64,000 nt of DNA from Bacteroidota bacterium (GCA_023394415.1 JAEXAR010000001.1:124001-188000); one strand, 5' to 3'. Shown: positions 8,320 through 16,679, numbered from the stretch's first letter. Notes: generated from the sequence alone by a model not told the origin. A program made the numbers and translations.

Positions 8320-8327
8320 ACAGCACA
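8299..8327 (-). terminator. Terminator-like hairpin overlapping the YjjG-like gene start
   Basis: On the minus strand TGTGCTGTA and TACAGCACA form a 9-bp perfect stem around a 3-base loop, followed at once by eight T. This is the classic intrinsic terminator form and lies 11 bases past the stop of the 44-codon ORF. The ATG of the YjjG-like gene is in the loop. It may end the upstream transcript, hide the start codon, or both. Part of the T run is forced by coding (Ile-Phe-Phe), so chance is possible. Confidence 0.5.
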
Positions 8328-8337
8328 AAGGTAAACT

Positions 8338-8472
8338 TTAATTTTTTGAAAATACAAAACTCGCATTTCTTGTCTTTAGAATTTCGATACTTCTGGAGTA
8401 CTTTAACAAGAAATCAATGGTTTGTTTTTTGGGTTTCAAAATTTTTTCGTTTAAAAAGTTGTTTTTTTTCAT
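8338..8472 (-). CDS. Small basic 44-residue hypothetical protein
   Basis: An ATG-started frame of 44 codons reading MKKNNFLNEK, ILKPKKQTIDFLLKYSRSIE, ILKTRNASFVFSKN. It is lysine-rich, with no signal peptide or membrane segment. It lies 48 bases downstream of the ECF sigma factor gene on the same strand and is followed by a terminator-like hairpin, so the spacing fits a real gene at the end of a short operon. I do not recognise a family. An ORF this size can occur by chance in AT-rich DNA, but its composition and the amphipathic middle look protein-like. Confidence 0.55.
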   Translation of the reverse strand: MKKNNFLNEKILKPKKQTIDFLLKYSRSIEILKTRNASFVFSKN

Positions 8473-8520
8473 AGGCTTTATACTTATTTTACTTTTTAAA
8501 CGATAGTACAAGTTATTTTA

Positions 8521-9111
8521 TTATCTGGTGAGAACAATTTTATTTTCCTCCATTATTTTGCGAAGGTTGATCAAAGCATATCGTACTCTGCCTAAAGTGG
8601 TATTAATACTACTATCCGTATGTTCTGCAATCTCTTTGAAACTAAGCCCATCGAAAAACCTCAGCTTAATAACCTCTTGCTGATTTTCTGGGAGATAATG
8701 CAACATTTTGTGCAAATCTTCGTGGATTTGCATACTAATCATACGCTCTTCAATATTCTCAGACCTTTCACTAATAAGGTCGAAAATAGAAAATTCCTCA
8801 TTTTCATAGGTCGTTTCAGAAATTTTCTGAACTTTTGATTTCAGCCGGTAATAATCTATTATCAAGTTATGAGCAATTCTTTTTGCCCAAAGGATGAATT
8901 TGCCTTCTTCGTTGTAGCGCTTTTCTTTCAGCGTTACAATAATTTTCATAAAAGTATCCTGAAAAATATCGTTGGCCAGTTCTTCATCCATCACTTTATA
9001 ATATATGAAGGAGAATAATTCTTTTTGATGCCTGTTAATAAGTTGTGACAAAGCATTTTCGTCACCTTTTTGATAGATGGAAATCAGCAAACTGTCTGAA
9101 ACTGTTTTCAT
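8521..9111 (-). CDS. ECF-type RNA polymerase sigma-70 factor
   Basis: A 196-residue sigma factor with region 2 (ENALSQLINRHQKELFSFIY, ANDIFQDTFMKI, FILWAKRIAHNLIIDYYR; about residues 15-100) and region 4 (LPENQQEVIKLRFFDGLSFK, then EIAEHTDSSINTTLGRVRYA; about 140-190). It has no region 1.1 or 3, typical of the extracytoplasmic-function group. I start it at 9111 (MKTVSDSLL); an upstream Met at 9147 adds residues outside the fold. No anti-sigma factor gene is next to it; the only close downstream frame is the 44-residue ORF. Its regulon cannot be inferred here. Confidence 0.9.
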   Translation of the reverse strand: MKTVSDSLLISIYQKGDENALSQLINRHQKELFSFIYYKVMDEELANDIFQDTFMKIIVTLKEKRYNEEGKFILWAKRIAHNLIIDYYRLKSKVQKISETTYENEEFSIFDLISERSENIEERMISMQIHEDLHKMLHYLPENQQEVIKLRFFDGLSFKEIAEHTDSSINTTLGRVRYALINLRKIMEENKIVLTR

Positions 9112-9280
9112 AACTAAAACTTTATATCGCTCTGATAAACAATGCATTATAGCATTATTTTAGAAGCAGTTAAATGAAAAATATAAAGTTTTTGTCTATA
9201 GTTTGTTTTTTTGGAGTTGTAAATTTAATAAAAATTCACATATATTAACAATTTTTAACAAAAATTAAAAATAAATCAGT

Positions 9281-9772
9281 TTATTTGGTTAAATCTTGTA
9301 TCATTACTAAAGGTATATTTACAGTAAAATTGATATTAGCACCTTTTAATTCTTTTCCATTAATTCCATTTTTATCAATTGGGAAAGCATATCCACCTGT
9401 TAAATCAATAATCCCGAAAAGACTGACTCCTATTTTGGGTGCAAAATATTTGGTTGTTGCTTCTACTCCTCCTAAAAAATAATAAGAATGGTAAATATCA
9501 ACACCACGCTCAAAATTTATAAGTATATCACCTTGAGCCTTTGGCATTATCGCAAATTTATCATTAGCTACGCCCATTAATGCAGCAGCGCCTACTCTGA
9601 AAATTACATCATCATTCTCAAGAAACAAAAGTCTTCCGCCAAGTTCTCCAAAGCTTTGGTTTTGATAAACATAACCTGCGTGAACCATTTTGTGCATTGT
9701 AAATTGCGCTTTAGATGATGAAGGCAAACAAAAAGTAACTATTACAGCTAGGAGAAAGATATATTGTTTCAT
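9281..9772 (-). CDS. Secreted hypothetical protein, probable outer-membrane protein
   Basis: A 163-residue protein with a signal peptide (MKQYIFLLAVIVTFCLPSSSKAQ). The mature part alternates aromatic and polar residues in beta-rich stretches (HAGYVYQNQSFGELGGRLLF, FRVGAAALMG, IYHSYYFLGGVEATTKYFAP), consistent with a small outer-membrane beta-barrel. No family is recognised. It lies between the sigma factor and metK on the same strand, separated from metK by a terminator, so it is probably transcribed alone. Confidence 0.65.
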   Translation of the reverse strand: MKQYIFLLAVIVTFCLPSSSKAQFTMHKMVHAGYVYQNQSFGELGGRLLFLENDDVIFRVGAAALMGVANDKFAIMPKAQGDILINFERGVDIYHSYYFLGGVEATTKYFAPKIGVSLFGIIDLTGGYAFPIDKNGINGKELKGANINFTVNIPLVMIQDLTK

Positions 9773-9826
9773 TTTTTTAGATCATAAGGGTGCACCAAAG
9801 TTAAAAAAACCTTTAACATAAAAAAG

Positions 9827-9860
9827 AAAAACTGCTTTACCGATAGATAAAGCAGTTTTT
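9827..9860 (-). terminator. Intrinsic terminator of metK
   Basis: AAAAACTGCTTTA (9827-9839) pairs with TAAAGCAGTTTTT (9848-9860) around an 8-base loop, with further T on the minus strand. It lies 22 bases past the metK stop. Confidence 0.85.
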
Positions 9861-9881
9861 TATTTTAATGGGGGTGATTTT

Positions 9882-11162
9882 CTAAACGCCAAATTTAGCT
9901 TTTATTTCCTCTACCTTATCCAATTTTTCCCAAGTGAAAAACTCAAGATTATCAATTGTTTTTTCGTTGGATTTACCTTTGTTGAAAGTTTTGCTTCCTA
10001 CATAATTTTCTCTTCCCATGTGTCCGTAAGCTGCTGTCTCCTGATAGATTGGATTTCTCAACTTAAGATTTTTTTCAATGGCATAAGGTCTAAGGTCAAA
10101 AATCTCAAGAACTTTTTTGGCAATTTCTCCATCGGTAAGATTAACTTTCGAAGTTCCGTAAGTATTGATATAAAGTCCACAAGGCTCAGCAACACCTATC
10201 GCATAAGAAACTTGTACTAAAACTTCATCTGCAACTCCTGCAGCAACAAGATTTTTAGCAATATGTCTCGTTGCATAAGCTGCACTTCTGTCAACTTTAG
10301 AAGGATCTTTTCCAGAGAAAGCACCACCACCGTGAGCACCTTTACCACCATAAGTATCTACAATGATTTTTCTTCCCGTAAGACCTGTATCTCCGTGTGG
10401 ACCACCAATTACAAATTTTCCGGTAGGATTGATATGATACTTAATTTGATCGTTAAATAAATTCTGAATTTCAATCTTTTGTTTTGCTTTAACTCTTGGG
10501 ATTAAGATATCTACTATATCTTTTCTAATTTTAGCTAACATAGCTTCATCACTTCCGAAATCGTCGTGCTGTGTTGAAACTACGATTGAATCTATTCTTA
10601 TTGGCTTATGATCATCCGAATATTCAATAGTTACCTGTGATTTGGAATCTGGTCTTAAATATTGTACGGCATTATTTTCTCTTCTTAAAGCAGCAAGTTC
10701 CTGCAGAATTAAGTGTGCCAAATCAAGAGCAAGCGGCATATAATTATCCGTCTCATTAGTAGCATACCCAAACATCATCCCTTGATCTCCTGCACCTTGT
10801 GCGTTGGCTTTGCTTTCAAAGTCGATATCATCTGTCACTCTGTCAACTCCCTGATTAATATCCGGAGATTGGTCATGAATGGCAGATATTACTCCACAAG
10901 AATCTCCTGCAAACATATATTCTCCTTTGGTATAACCAATTTTGTTAATCACCTCTCTGGCGATGGATTGTACATCAAGGTAAGTTTCAGATTTTACTTC
11001 TCCTGCAAGTACTACTTGTCCCGTTGTTACCAATGTTTCGCAAGCCACTTTTGAGTTTGGATCGTACGCTAAAAAATTATCAATCAGCGCATCGGAAATT
11101 TGATCGGCTACTTTGTCCGGATGTCCTTCTGAAACGGATTCAGATGTAAATAAATAAGGCAT
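9882..11162 (-). CDS. metK: S-adenosylmethionine synthetase (methionine adenosyltransferase)
   Basis: A full-length 426-residue cytoplasmic enzyme that makes S-adenosylmethionine from methionine and ATP. Marks are the N-terminal FTSESVSEGHPDKVADQISD (ATP-binding His and the metal Asp), GAGDQGMMFGYATNET, the P-loop-like GGPHGDTGLTGRKIIVDTYG, and GGGAFSGKDPSKVDRSAAY. It has its own promoter with a long leader upstream and a terminator downstream, so it is a single-gene unit. No known SAM-responsive riboswitch could be recognised in the leader. Confidence 0.97.
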   Translation of the reverse strand: MPYLFTSESVSEGHPDKVADQISDALIDNFLAYDPNSKVACETLVTTGQVVLAGEVKSETYLDVQSIAREVINKIGYTKGEYMFAGDSCGVISAIHDQSPDINQGVDRVTDDIDFESKANAQGAGDQGMMFGYATNETDNYMPLALDLAHLILQELAALRRENNAVQYLRPDSKSQVTIEYSDDHKPIRIDSIVVSTQHDDFGSDEAMLAKIRKDIVDILIPRVKAKQKIEIQNLFNDQIKYHINPTGKFVIGGPHGDTGLTGRKIIVDTYGGKGAHGGGAFSGKDPSKVDRSAAYATRHIAKNLVAAGVADEVLVQVSYAIGVAEPCGLYINTYGTSKVNLTDGEIAKKVLEIFDLRPYAIEKNLKLRNPIYQETAAYGHMGRENYVGSKTFNKGKSNEKTIDNLEFFTWEKLDKVEEIKAKFGV

Positions 11163-11299
11163 ATTGTGTTTCTTTTATACACGTTAAACGTCGAAAAATG
11201 TGATGATTGACAGGTAAAGAAACTAAAATAGAAGATTCTGTTTTAGCATTTTTTAATGAGGTTGCAATCAGCACAAATTTTTCCTCTAATTTTCGGGTA

Positions 11300-11331
11300 C
11301 AAATTTACTGACTATTTTTTTCTCCTCAAAA
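11300..11331 (-). promoter_or_regulatory. Bacteroidota-type promoter of metK
   Basis: On the minus strand a TTTTG (TTG core at 11327-11329) is followed by exactly 19 bases and TAAATTTG (11300-11307). This matches the Bacteroidota primary sigma consensus TTG, 17-20 bases, TAnnTTTG. It predicts a transcript leader of roughly 130 bases before the metK start. Confidence 0.75.
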
Positions 11332-11352
11332 TGATTTTTATTTTAAAATGAT

Positions 11353-12300
11353 TTACTGAGGTTTGATGCTGATGAAATCTTCCGGTCTTTCGTTGTAATT
11401 CAGCTTGTTTTCTACAGATTTTTTGATAGATACTACCAACTCATCTACAATCTTTTGTTTGTACGTCGGTTTGTAGTAAATAATACTAATTTCACGATAG
11501 GGGAAAGGTTTTCTGAAGCGTAAAATCTTATCATTCTGTTCTTTAGAAAGTTGGGCTTGTGCCAATTCAGGAATAATGGAAATACCACCCACTTTATCTA
11601 CCATCTGTATAAGCGTGTTGATGTTTGAGGCAACAAACTCAAGATTTTTAGGCTTTAACGAGTTTTCTTTTAGCTTACAGATATTTTCAAATTGTGTGCG
11701 GAGACAGTTTCCTTCTTCTAAAAGCCATACTTTTTCTACATCTAATTCTTCAGGAATAACATAAGTGTCTTTTTTGTATTCTGAATCACTAGAATAAATC
11801 ATCAATTCTTCATTAAAAAGAAATTCCTGATAAAATTCGTTCGCTGCATCATATGGCGTGGCAATAATTCCGGCATCTAATTCTCCGGATTTCAAACCTT
11901 TAATAACATTTTCGGTGGTGAGTTCTTTAACGCTCATATCCACTTTCGGATTTTTCTGCAGAAAATCGAAAATTTCAGAAGGCAAAATGTAGGTGGAAAC
12001 AGTGGGGATAATTCCGAGGTTAAGCTTTCCGCCCAAAACATTATTTAGCAAATCTGCTTTATTGCGCAGCTCATTTACAGAATCTATCACCTTCTTTGCT
12101 TGTTCAATAATCTGAACACCCACATCTGTGGTACGAATAGGATGTGTGGTACGGTCAAATATTTTAACATCCAACTCATCTTCAAATTTCTGTATCATGG
12201 CACTAAGTGTAGGCTGTGTTATAAAACAGGCTTGAGCTGCTTTACCAAAATGCTTGAACTTATCTACTGCGATAAGATATTCCAATTGTTGAATGTTCAT
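11353..12300 (-). CDS. oxyR: OxyR, LysR-type hydrogen-peroxide sensor regulator
   Basis: A 315-residue LysR-family regulator: winged helix at residues 1-60 (MNIQQLEYLIAVDKFKHFGK, ITQPTLSAMIQKFEDEL) and a periplasmic-binding-protein-like effector domain. The segment LLEEGNC199LRTQ followed by ENIC208 places two cysteines at the same numbers as the redox pair of E. coli OxyR (Cys199/Cys208), which form a disulfide on peroxide exposure. That is strong evidence for OxyR rather than another LysR protein. It is divergent from katA with 98 bases between the start codons, the usual arrangement of a regulator and its target. Confidence 0.93.
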   Translation of the reverse strand: MNIQQLEYLIAVDKFKHFGKAAQACFITQPTLSAMIQKFEDELDVKIFDRTTHPIRTTDVGVQIIEQAKKVIDSVNELRNKADLLNNVLGGKLNLGIIPTVSTYILPSEIFDFLQKNPKVDMSVKELTTENVIKGLKSGELDAGIIATPYDAANEFYQEFLFNEELMIYSSDSEYKKDTYVIPEELDVEKVWLLEEGNCLRTQFENICKLKENSLKPKNLEFVASNINTLIQMVDKVGGISIIPELAQAQLSKEQNDKILRFRKPFPYREISIIYYKPTYKQKIVDELVVSIKKSVENKLNYNERPEDFISIKPQ

Positions 12301-12320
12301 TTAATTTGTTTTATCTATTA

Positions 12321-12369
12321 CAAATATATGACTCTTTTAGAATTAAAATAAAAATTTAGTCTAAATTTG
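12321..12369. promoter_or_regulatory. Divergent oxyR/katA promoter region
   Basis: A minus-strand TATATTTG (12321-12328) points at oxyR and a plus-strand TAAATTTG (12362-12369) points at katA; both fit the Bacteroidota -7 box. The 33 AT-rich bases between them are where an OxyR operator would be expected. I cannot define its exact contacts, and no good TTG -33 element is obvious for katA, which fits an activator-dependent promoter. Confidence 0.55.
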
Positions 12370-12398
12370 ATAATTATAAACCTACTAAACGATTACCT

Positions 12399-13889
12399 AT
12401 GGATTCTAAAAAAATCACCAATTCCGCAGGTATCCCCTATTTTGAGCATCAGGATTCACAAACCGTGGGACACAGAGGACCTGTTCTTTTGCAAGACTTT
12501 ATTTTACAGGAGAATTTGGCACATTTTGTAAGAGAAAGAATTCCCGAAAGAGTGGTGCATGCAAAAGGAACCGGCGCTTACGGAACATTCATCGTTACAA
12601 ATGATATTACTGGTTATACTAAAGCTAAACTTTTTGCCCAAGTTGGAAACACCTGTAAAGTTTTCACCCGGTTTTCAACTGTAGGTGGTGAAAAAGGCAG
12701 TGCTGATACCGAAAGAGATCCGAGAGGTTTTGCCATAAAATTCTACACCGAAGACGGAAATTGGGATTTAGTTGGCAACAATACACCGGTTTTCTTTATA
12801 AAAGACGCCAAAAAATTTCCAGACTTTATTCACACTCAAAAAAGAAACCCAAAAACCAATCTGAAAGACCATACTGCGATGTGGGATTTTTGGTCTCTTA
12901 ATCCGGAAAGCTTACACCAAGTTCTGATTCTTATGTCAGACAGAGGAACACCTCATGGTTACAGACACATGCACGGATTTGGCTCTCATACTTTCTCGAT
13001 GATTAACGAAAATGATGAAAGAGTTTGGGTAAAATTTCACATCAAAACAAAACAGGGAATTAAAAATTTCAATAATGATGAAGCCACCGCAATGAAGGGG
13101 GACAATCCAGATTTTGCTCAACAGGATTTGGTTGAAGCTATTGAAAACGGCGACTTCCCGAAATGGACGGTTTATATACAGGTGATGACCGAAGAACAGT
13201 CTAAAGATTTCCGTTGGAATCCTTTCGATGTAACAAAAGTTTGGTTTCACGATGATTATCCTCTAATCGAAGTTGGTGAACTTGAACTTAATGAAATCCC
13301 GTCTAACTTTTTTGCTCATGTTGAGCAAGCCGCATTTTCACCAAGTAATTTGGTAAATGGTATAAGTTTTTCACCAGACAAAATGCTTCAAGGGAGACTT
13401 TTTTCTTATCCAGATGCTCATCGATACAGGATTGGGGTAAATTTTAATCAATTGGAGGTTAATAGATGTCCTTTTGGCGTGAACAATTATCAGAGAGATG
13501 GCGCAATGGCAAATTCCGTAAGTTACGGAGATTCACCTAACTATTTTCCCAACAGTTTTGATAATATAAAACCCGAAAGCACTTACAAGAATTACGAATA
13601 TGAATTAGAAAGTAATATGGTAGCACATTTCAGCAGAAATGAAAATGATGATGACCATTATACGCAACCCGGCTTATTTTATACAAAAGCAATGACGATA
13701 GAAGACAGGGAAAATCTGGTTTATAATATCGTTCAGCATATGAAGAAAATTGATGGCCCAAAAAGAGATGAGATTATAAACAGACAATTATGCCACTTCT
13801 TCAGGGCTAATATAGACCTTGGGATGAAGATTGCTCTTGGCCTTCAGATTAATATCGATTCCAATATGATGAACCACACCAAAATGTAA
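12399..13889 (+). CDS. katA: Monofunctional heme catalase
   Basis: A 496-residue small-subunit catalase that dismutates hydrogen peroxide. The distal His54 is in ERVVHAKGTGAYG, the distal Asn is in DLVGNNTPVFF (127-128), and the proximal heme-ligand Tyr337 is in RLFSYPDAHRYRIG. No signal peptide is present, so it acts in the cytoplasm. It is divergent from oxyR and probably peroxide-induced. The following gene starts 99 bases later. A short palindrome (CCGAAATGTTTCGG, about 13927) may be a weak terminator between them. Confidence 0.97.
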   Translation: MDSKKITNSAGIPYFEHQDSQTVGHRGPVLLQDFILQENLAHFVRERIPERVVHAKGTGAYGTFIVTNDITGYTKAKLFAQVGNTCKVFTRFSTVGGEKGSADTERDPRGFAIKFYTEDGNWDLVGNNTPVFFIKDAKKFPDFIHTQKRNPKTNLKDHTAMWDFWSLNPESLHQVLILMSDRGTPHGYRHMHGFGSHTFSMINENDERVWVKFHIKTKQGIKNFNNDEATAMKGDNPDFAQQDLVEAIENGDFPKWTVYIQVMTEEQSKDFRWNPFDVTKVWFHDDYPLIEVGELELNEIPSNFFAHVEQAAFSPSNLVNGISFSPDKMLQGRLFSYPDAHRYRIGVNFNQLEVNRCPFGVNNYQRDGAMANSVSYGDSPNYFPNSFDNIKPESTYKNYEYELESNMVAHFSRNENDDDHYTQPGLFYTKAMTIEDRENLVYNIVQHMKKIDGPKRDEIINRQLCHFFRANIDLGMKIALGLQINIDSNMMNHTKM

Positions 13890-13988
13890 TTGAATTGGAA
13901 AAAACAAAGGAAAAAACAATGTGAATCCGAAATGTTTCGGAAAAATTTACTATTTTGCAACAATTATAAAAAATAATTTCATTTCGCA

Positions 13989-14759
13989 ATGGCTAATTAT
14001 GAAAATATTATTCTTGAAAGAGAAAATAAAACAACCACAATAACGATAAACAGACCACATAGTTTAAATGCACTTAACGCTCAAACCATAAAAGAGTTAA
14101 GCTCTGCATTGGATGAACTGAATAACGATGATAGCTGCAGAGTTGTGATTATAACCGGAAGCGGAGAAAAATCTTTCGTTGCAGGCGCAGATATAAAAGA
14201 ATTTACTGATCTTAATTCAGCCCAAGCTGAAGAACTTGCGAGAAAGGGACACCAATCCTTGTTCAACAAAATTGAAAACATGAGAAAACCTGTTATTGCA
14301 GCTGTAAATGGCTTTGCATTAGGAGGAGGATTGGAGCTAGCGATGAGTTGCCATATTCGTTATGCATCAGACAATGCAAAATTGGGATTACCGGAAGTTA
14401 CTTTAGGGCTTATTCCAGGTTATGGAGGGACGCAACGTTTACCAAAACTCGTAGGAAAAGGACTTGCAAACGAACTTATTTTTTCAGCTAAAATGATTTC
14501 AGCAGAAAAAGCAAAGAATGCAGGACTTGTAAATGAAGTTTATACCCAAGAAGAACTTTTACCTAAAACAAAAGAACTGGCAGAACTTATTGCTCGAAAT
14601 TCACCTATGGGGATTGAAAAAGCAATAAAAGCCGTAAACTTATACGATACTGAAAAAGGATTTGAAACGGAAATAAAATGTTTCGGTGAGTTATTTGAAC
14701 TGGAAGACAAAACCGAAGGTGTAGCTGCATTTTTAGAAAAAAGAAAACCAAATTTCTAA
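13989..14759 (+). CDS. Enoyl-CoA hydratase/isomerase (crotonase) family protein
   Basis: A 256-residue crotonase-fold enzyme. The oxyanion-hole segments are SFVAGADIKEF (about 60-70) and AAVNGFALGGGLELAMSCHI (about 100-120). The catalytic Glu region LGLPEVTLGLIPGYGGTQRL follows at about 130-150. The pattern fits a general enoyl-CoA hydratase of fatty-acid or amino-acid breakdown, but the exact CoA substrate cannot be told. The dCMP deaminase gene starts two bases after its stop, and xerD follows, so the three genes may be cotranscribed. Confidence 0.88.
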   Translation: MANYENIILERENKTTTITINRPHSLNALNAQTIKELSSALDELNNDDSCRVVIITGSGEKSFVAGADIKEFTDLNSAQAEELARKGHQSLFNKIENMRKPVIAAVNGFALGGGLELAMSCHIRYASDNAKLGLPEVTLGLIPGYGGTQRLPKLVGKGLANELIFSAKMISAEKAKNAGLVNEVYTQEELLPKTKELAELIARNSPMGIEKAIKAVNLYDTEKGFETEIKCFGELFELEDKTEGVAAFLEKRKPNF

Positions 14760-14761
14760 CG

Positions 14762-15181
14762 ATGCACAACAAATTTGACATAGCCTATCTTAAAATGGCC
14801 TTGGAATGGGCTAAACTCTCTTATTGTGATAGAAAAAAGGTTGGAGCCCTGATTGTAAAAGATAGGATGATTATTTCTGATGGCTATAATGGTACACCAT
14901 CAGGTTTTGAAAACCAATGTGAAGATGAATTTGGTAAAACCCATTGGTATGTACTGCATGCGGAAGCTAATGCCATCTTAAAACTGGCAAGCTCAACACA
15001 GTCAGCCAAAGGAGCTACCTTATACATTACCTTATCTCCTTGCAAGGAATGCAGCAAATTAATTTTGCAGGCCGGTATTTCTCGGTTAGTATATATTGAC
15101 GAATATTCTGACGATGAAGGCATATCATTCCTGCGAAATCACAACATCGATGTTGTGCGCATACCACGCGAGGAATTATGA
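14762..15181 (+). CDS. Deoxycytidylate (dCMP) deaminase family protein
   Basis: A 139-residue zinc-dependent deaminase. The zinc/proton-shuttle motif is LHAEANAIL (about residues 67-75) and the PCxxC zinc motif is SPCKECSKLIL (about 96-106). The N-terminal SYCDRKKVGALIVKD and GYNGTPSGF segments are typical of dCMP deaminases, which make dUMP for thymidylate synthesis. Start at 14762 is supported by tight coupling to the preceding crotonase gene. Confidence 0.9.
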   Translation: MHNKFDIAYLKMALEWAKLSYCDRKKVGALIVKDRMIISDGYNGTPSGFENQCEDEFGKTHWYVLHAEANAILKLASSTQSAKGATLYITLSPCKECSKLILQAGISRLVYIDEYSDDEGISFLRNHNIDVVRIPREEL

Positions 15182-15206
15182 AAAAAATTACTAGTAACCT
15201 TGAATA

Positions 15207-16109
15207 ATGATGAATTGGGATGAAAAAATAAAAGACTTTGAAACCTTTCTTAAATTCGAACGAAATTTCTCAGATAACACACTTGATGCCTATTTACGTG
15301 ACATAAAGAAGTTGAGAGATTATGCCGAATCTGAACTTCAAACAGAGCCTGAAACTATTACTTATGAACAACTGCAGGAATTCCTTTTCCGTCTCTCCAA
15401 AGAAAAATTTAGTGAACGCTCGCAAGCACGTTGGGTTTCTTCGGTAAAAGCCTTTTTTAAATATTTGCTTGAAGATGAGATACGCGAGGACAATCCTGCT
15501 GCACTTCTAGAAGGTCCAAAACTTGGCCTTTATCTTCCGGATACCTTAAGCTATGAGGATGTAGAACGAATCGTAAACGCTATTGACCGCAATACAGATT
15601 TAGGCAAAAGAAACTACTGTATTATCGAAGTATTATATGGCTGTGGCCTTCGCGTTTCTGAACTTATAGACCTTAAAATATCAAATATTAATTTTAAAGA
15701 AGGTTATCTGAAAGTTGAAGGAAAAGGCGACAAAGTGCGTTTTGTTCCACTGGCAGAATACACCGCGAAACTGATTAAAGATTACATCAACCATGTAAGA
15801 ACGCATTACAAAATCAATAAAAAATGTGAAGATTTTCTGTTCCTCAACAGCAGAGGTTCTTCAATGTCGAGGGTTATTGTCTTTATCATCATTAAAGAAC
15901 TTACTGAAAAAGCAGGTATCAATAAGAAAATTTCACCTCACACTTTCAGGCATTCGTTTGCTACACATCTATTGCAAAACGGAGCTGATTTGCGGTATAT
16001 ACAGGAAATGCTAGGACATTCAAGCATCACCACTACTGAAATTTACACGCATCTAAAAACTGAAGAGCTGCGGGATGTGATTTTAAATTATCATCCAAGA
16101 AATAAATAG
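15207..16109 (+). CDS. xerD: Tyrosine recombinase XerD
   Basis: A 300-residue site-specific recombinase that resolves chromosome dimers. The N-terminal core-binding domain spans about 1-100. The catalytic domain carries Arg149 (YGCGLRVSEL), the Lys in EGKGDKVRFV (about 173-176), His245 and Arg248 (SPHTFRHSFATH), His271 (MLGHSSITTT) and the nucleophile Tyr280 (EIYTHL). All residues are intact. The length and host-like composition suggest the housekeeping XerD rather than an element-borne integrase, and no attachment site is evident beside it. Confidence 0.92.
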   Translation: MMNWDEKIKDFETFLKFERNFSDNTLDAYLRDIKKLRDYAESELQTEPETITYEQLQEFLFRLSKEKFSERSQARWVSSVKAFFKYLLEDEIREDNPAALLEGPKLGLYLPDTLSYEDVERIVNAIDRNTDLGKRNYCIIEVLYGCGLRVSELIDLKISNINFKEGYLKVEGKGDKVRFVPLAEYTAKLIKDYINHVRTHYKINKKCEDFLFLNSRGSSMSRVIVFIIIKELTEKAGINKKISPHTFRHSFATHLLQNGADLRYIQEMLGHSSITTTEIYTHLKTEELRDVILNYHPRNK

Positions 16110-16131
16110 AAGCAAAGAAATTTGTATTTTT

Positions 16132-16166
16132 AACCATTAAGAATTTTAATTTTTAGTGGTTTTTTT
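16132..16166 (+). terminator. Terminator of xerD running into the NUDIX start codon
   Basis: AACCATTAA (16132-16140) pairs with TTAGTGGTT (16153-16161, one G-T pair), extended by AT pairs, followed by a T run that ends at 16166. The next base starts the ATG of the NUDIX gene, so the T run occupies the place of its ribosome-binding site. Confidence 0.65.
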
Positions 16167-16679
16167 ATGAATCAACTCCAATTTTGTCCGCAATGTGGTG
16201 AGCAAACTTTGCTTTGGGACGGTGAAAAGAAACTCTCCTGCAACCGTTGTGGTTTTGTAATGTATCATAATTGTGCGGCAGCAGTAGCGGTGGTGATAAA
16301 GTGTGGTGACGAAATTATGCTCACCAAAAGAAATCAAGAACCCGGAAAAGGAAAGCTGGATTTGGCAGGCGGATTTACAGATCCAAAAGAAAGTGCCGAA
16401 GAAACTTGCGAACGTGAGCTTTACGAGGAATTGAATATCAGAATCAATCAAAATAATCTGAAAATCTTAATGACGTTGCCTAATGTTTATCACTATAAAA
16501 ACATCGATTATAACACGCTCGACATTTTCTTTGAATATCAAGTTGATGAGAAATTTGATGTAAAATTGGAGGAGAATGAAGTGTCTGAAATTGTGTGGAT
16601 TAAAGACAGTGAAATCAATTTAGATGATATTGCTTTTGATTCGCAGAAAAGATTTTTCAAAAGATATTTGAAAATTTAA
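16167..16679 (+). CDS. NUDIX hydrolase with N-terminal zinc ribbon
   Basis: A 170-residue protein. Residues 5-30 hold two CxxC pairs (FCPQCGEQ and LSCNRCGF), a zinc ribbon as in NudC-like or zinc-ribbon NUDIX proteins. The NUDIX box at about 67-89 reads GGFTDPKESAEETCEREL then YEEL, matching GxxxxxExxxxxxxREUxEExGU. It probably hydrolyses a nucleoside-diphosphate derivative; the substrate is unknown. The start codon directly follows a terminator T run, so either the gene is read from an internal promoter or some transcription passes the terminator. Confidence 0.85.
   Translation: MNQLQFCPQCGEQTLLWDGEKKLSCNRCGFVMYHNCAAAVAVVIKCGDEIMLTKRNQEPGKGKLDLAGGFTDPKESAEETCERELYEELNIRINQNNLKILMTLPNVYHYKNIDYNTLDIFFEYQVDEKFDVKLEENEVSEIVWIKDSEINLDDIAFDSQKRFFKRYLKI

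Noticed and set aside
11163..11300. SAM riboswitch in the metK leader
   Set aside because: No conserved core of a known SAM class could be recognised by eye; reported only as a long leader worth checking.
15207..16109. XerD-like recombinase as the integrase of a mobile island
   Set aside because: Housekeeping XerD pattern, host-like neighbours, no attachment repeats or cargo genes.
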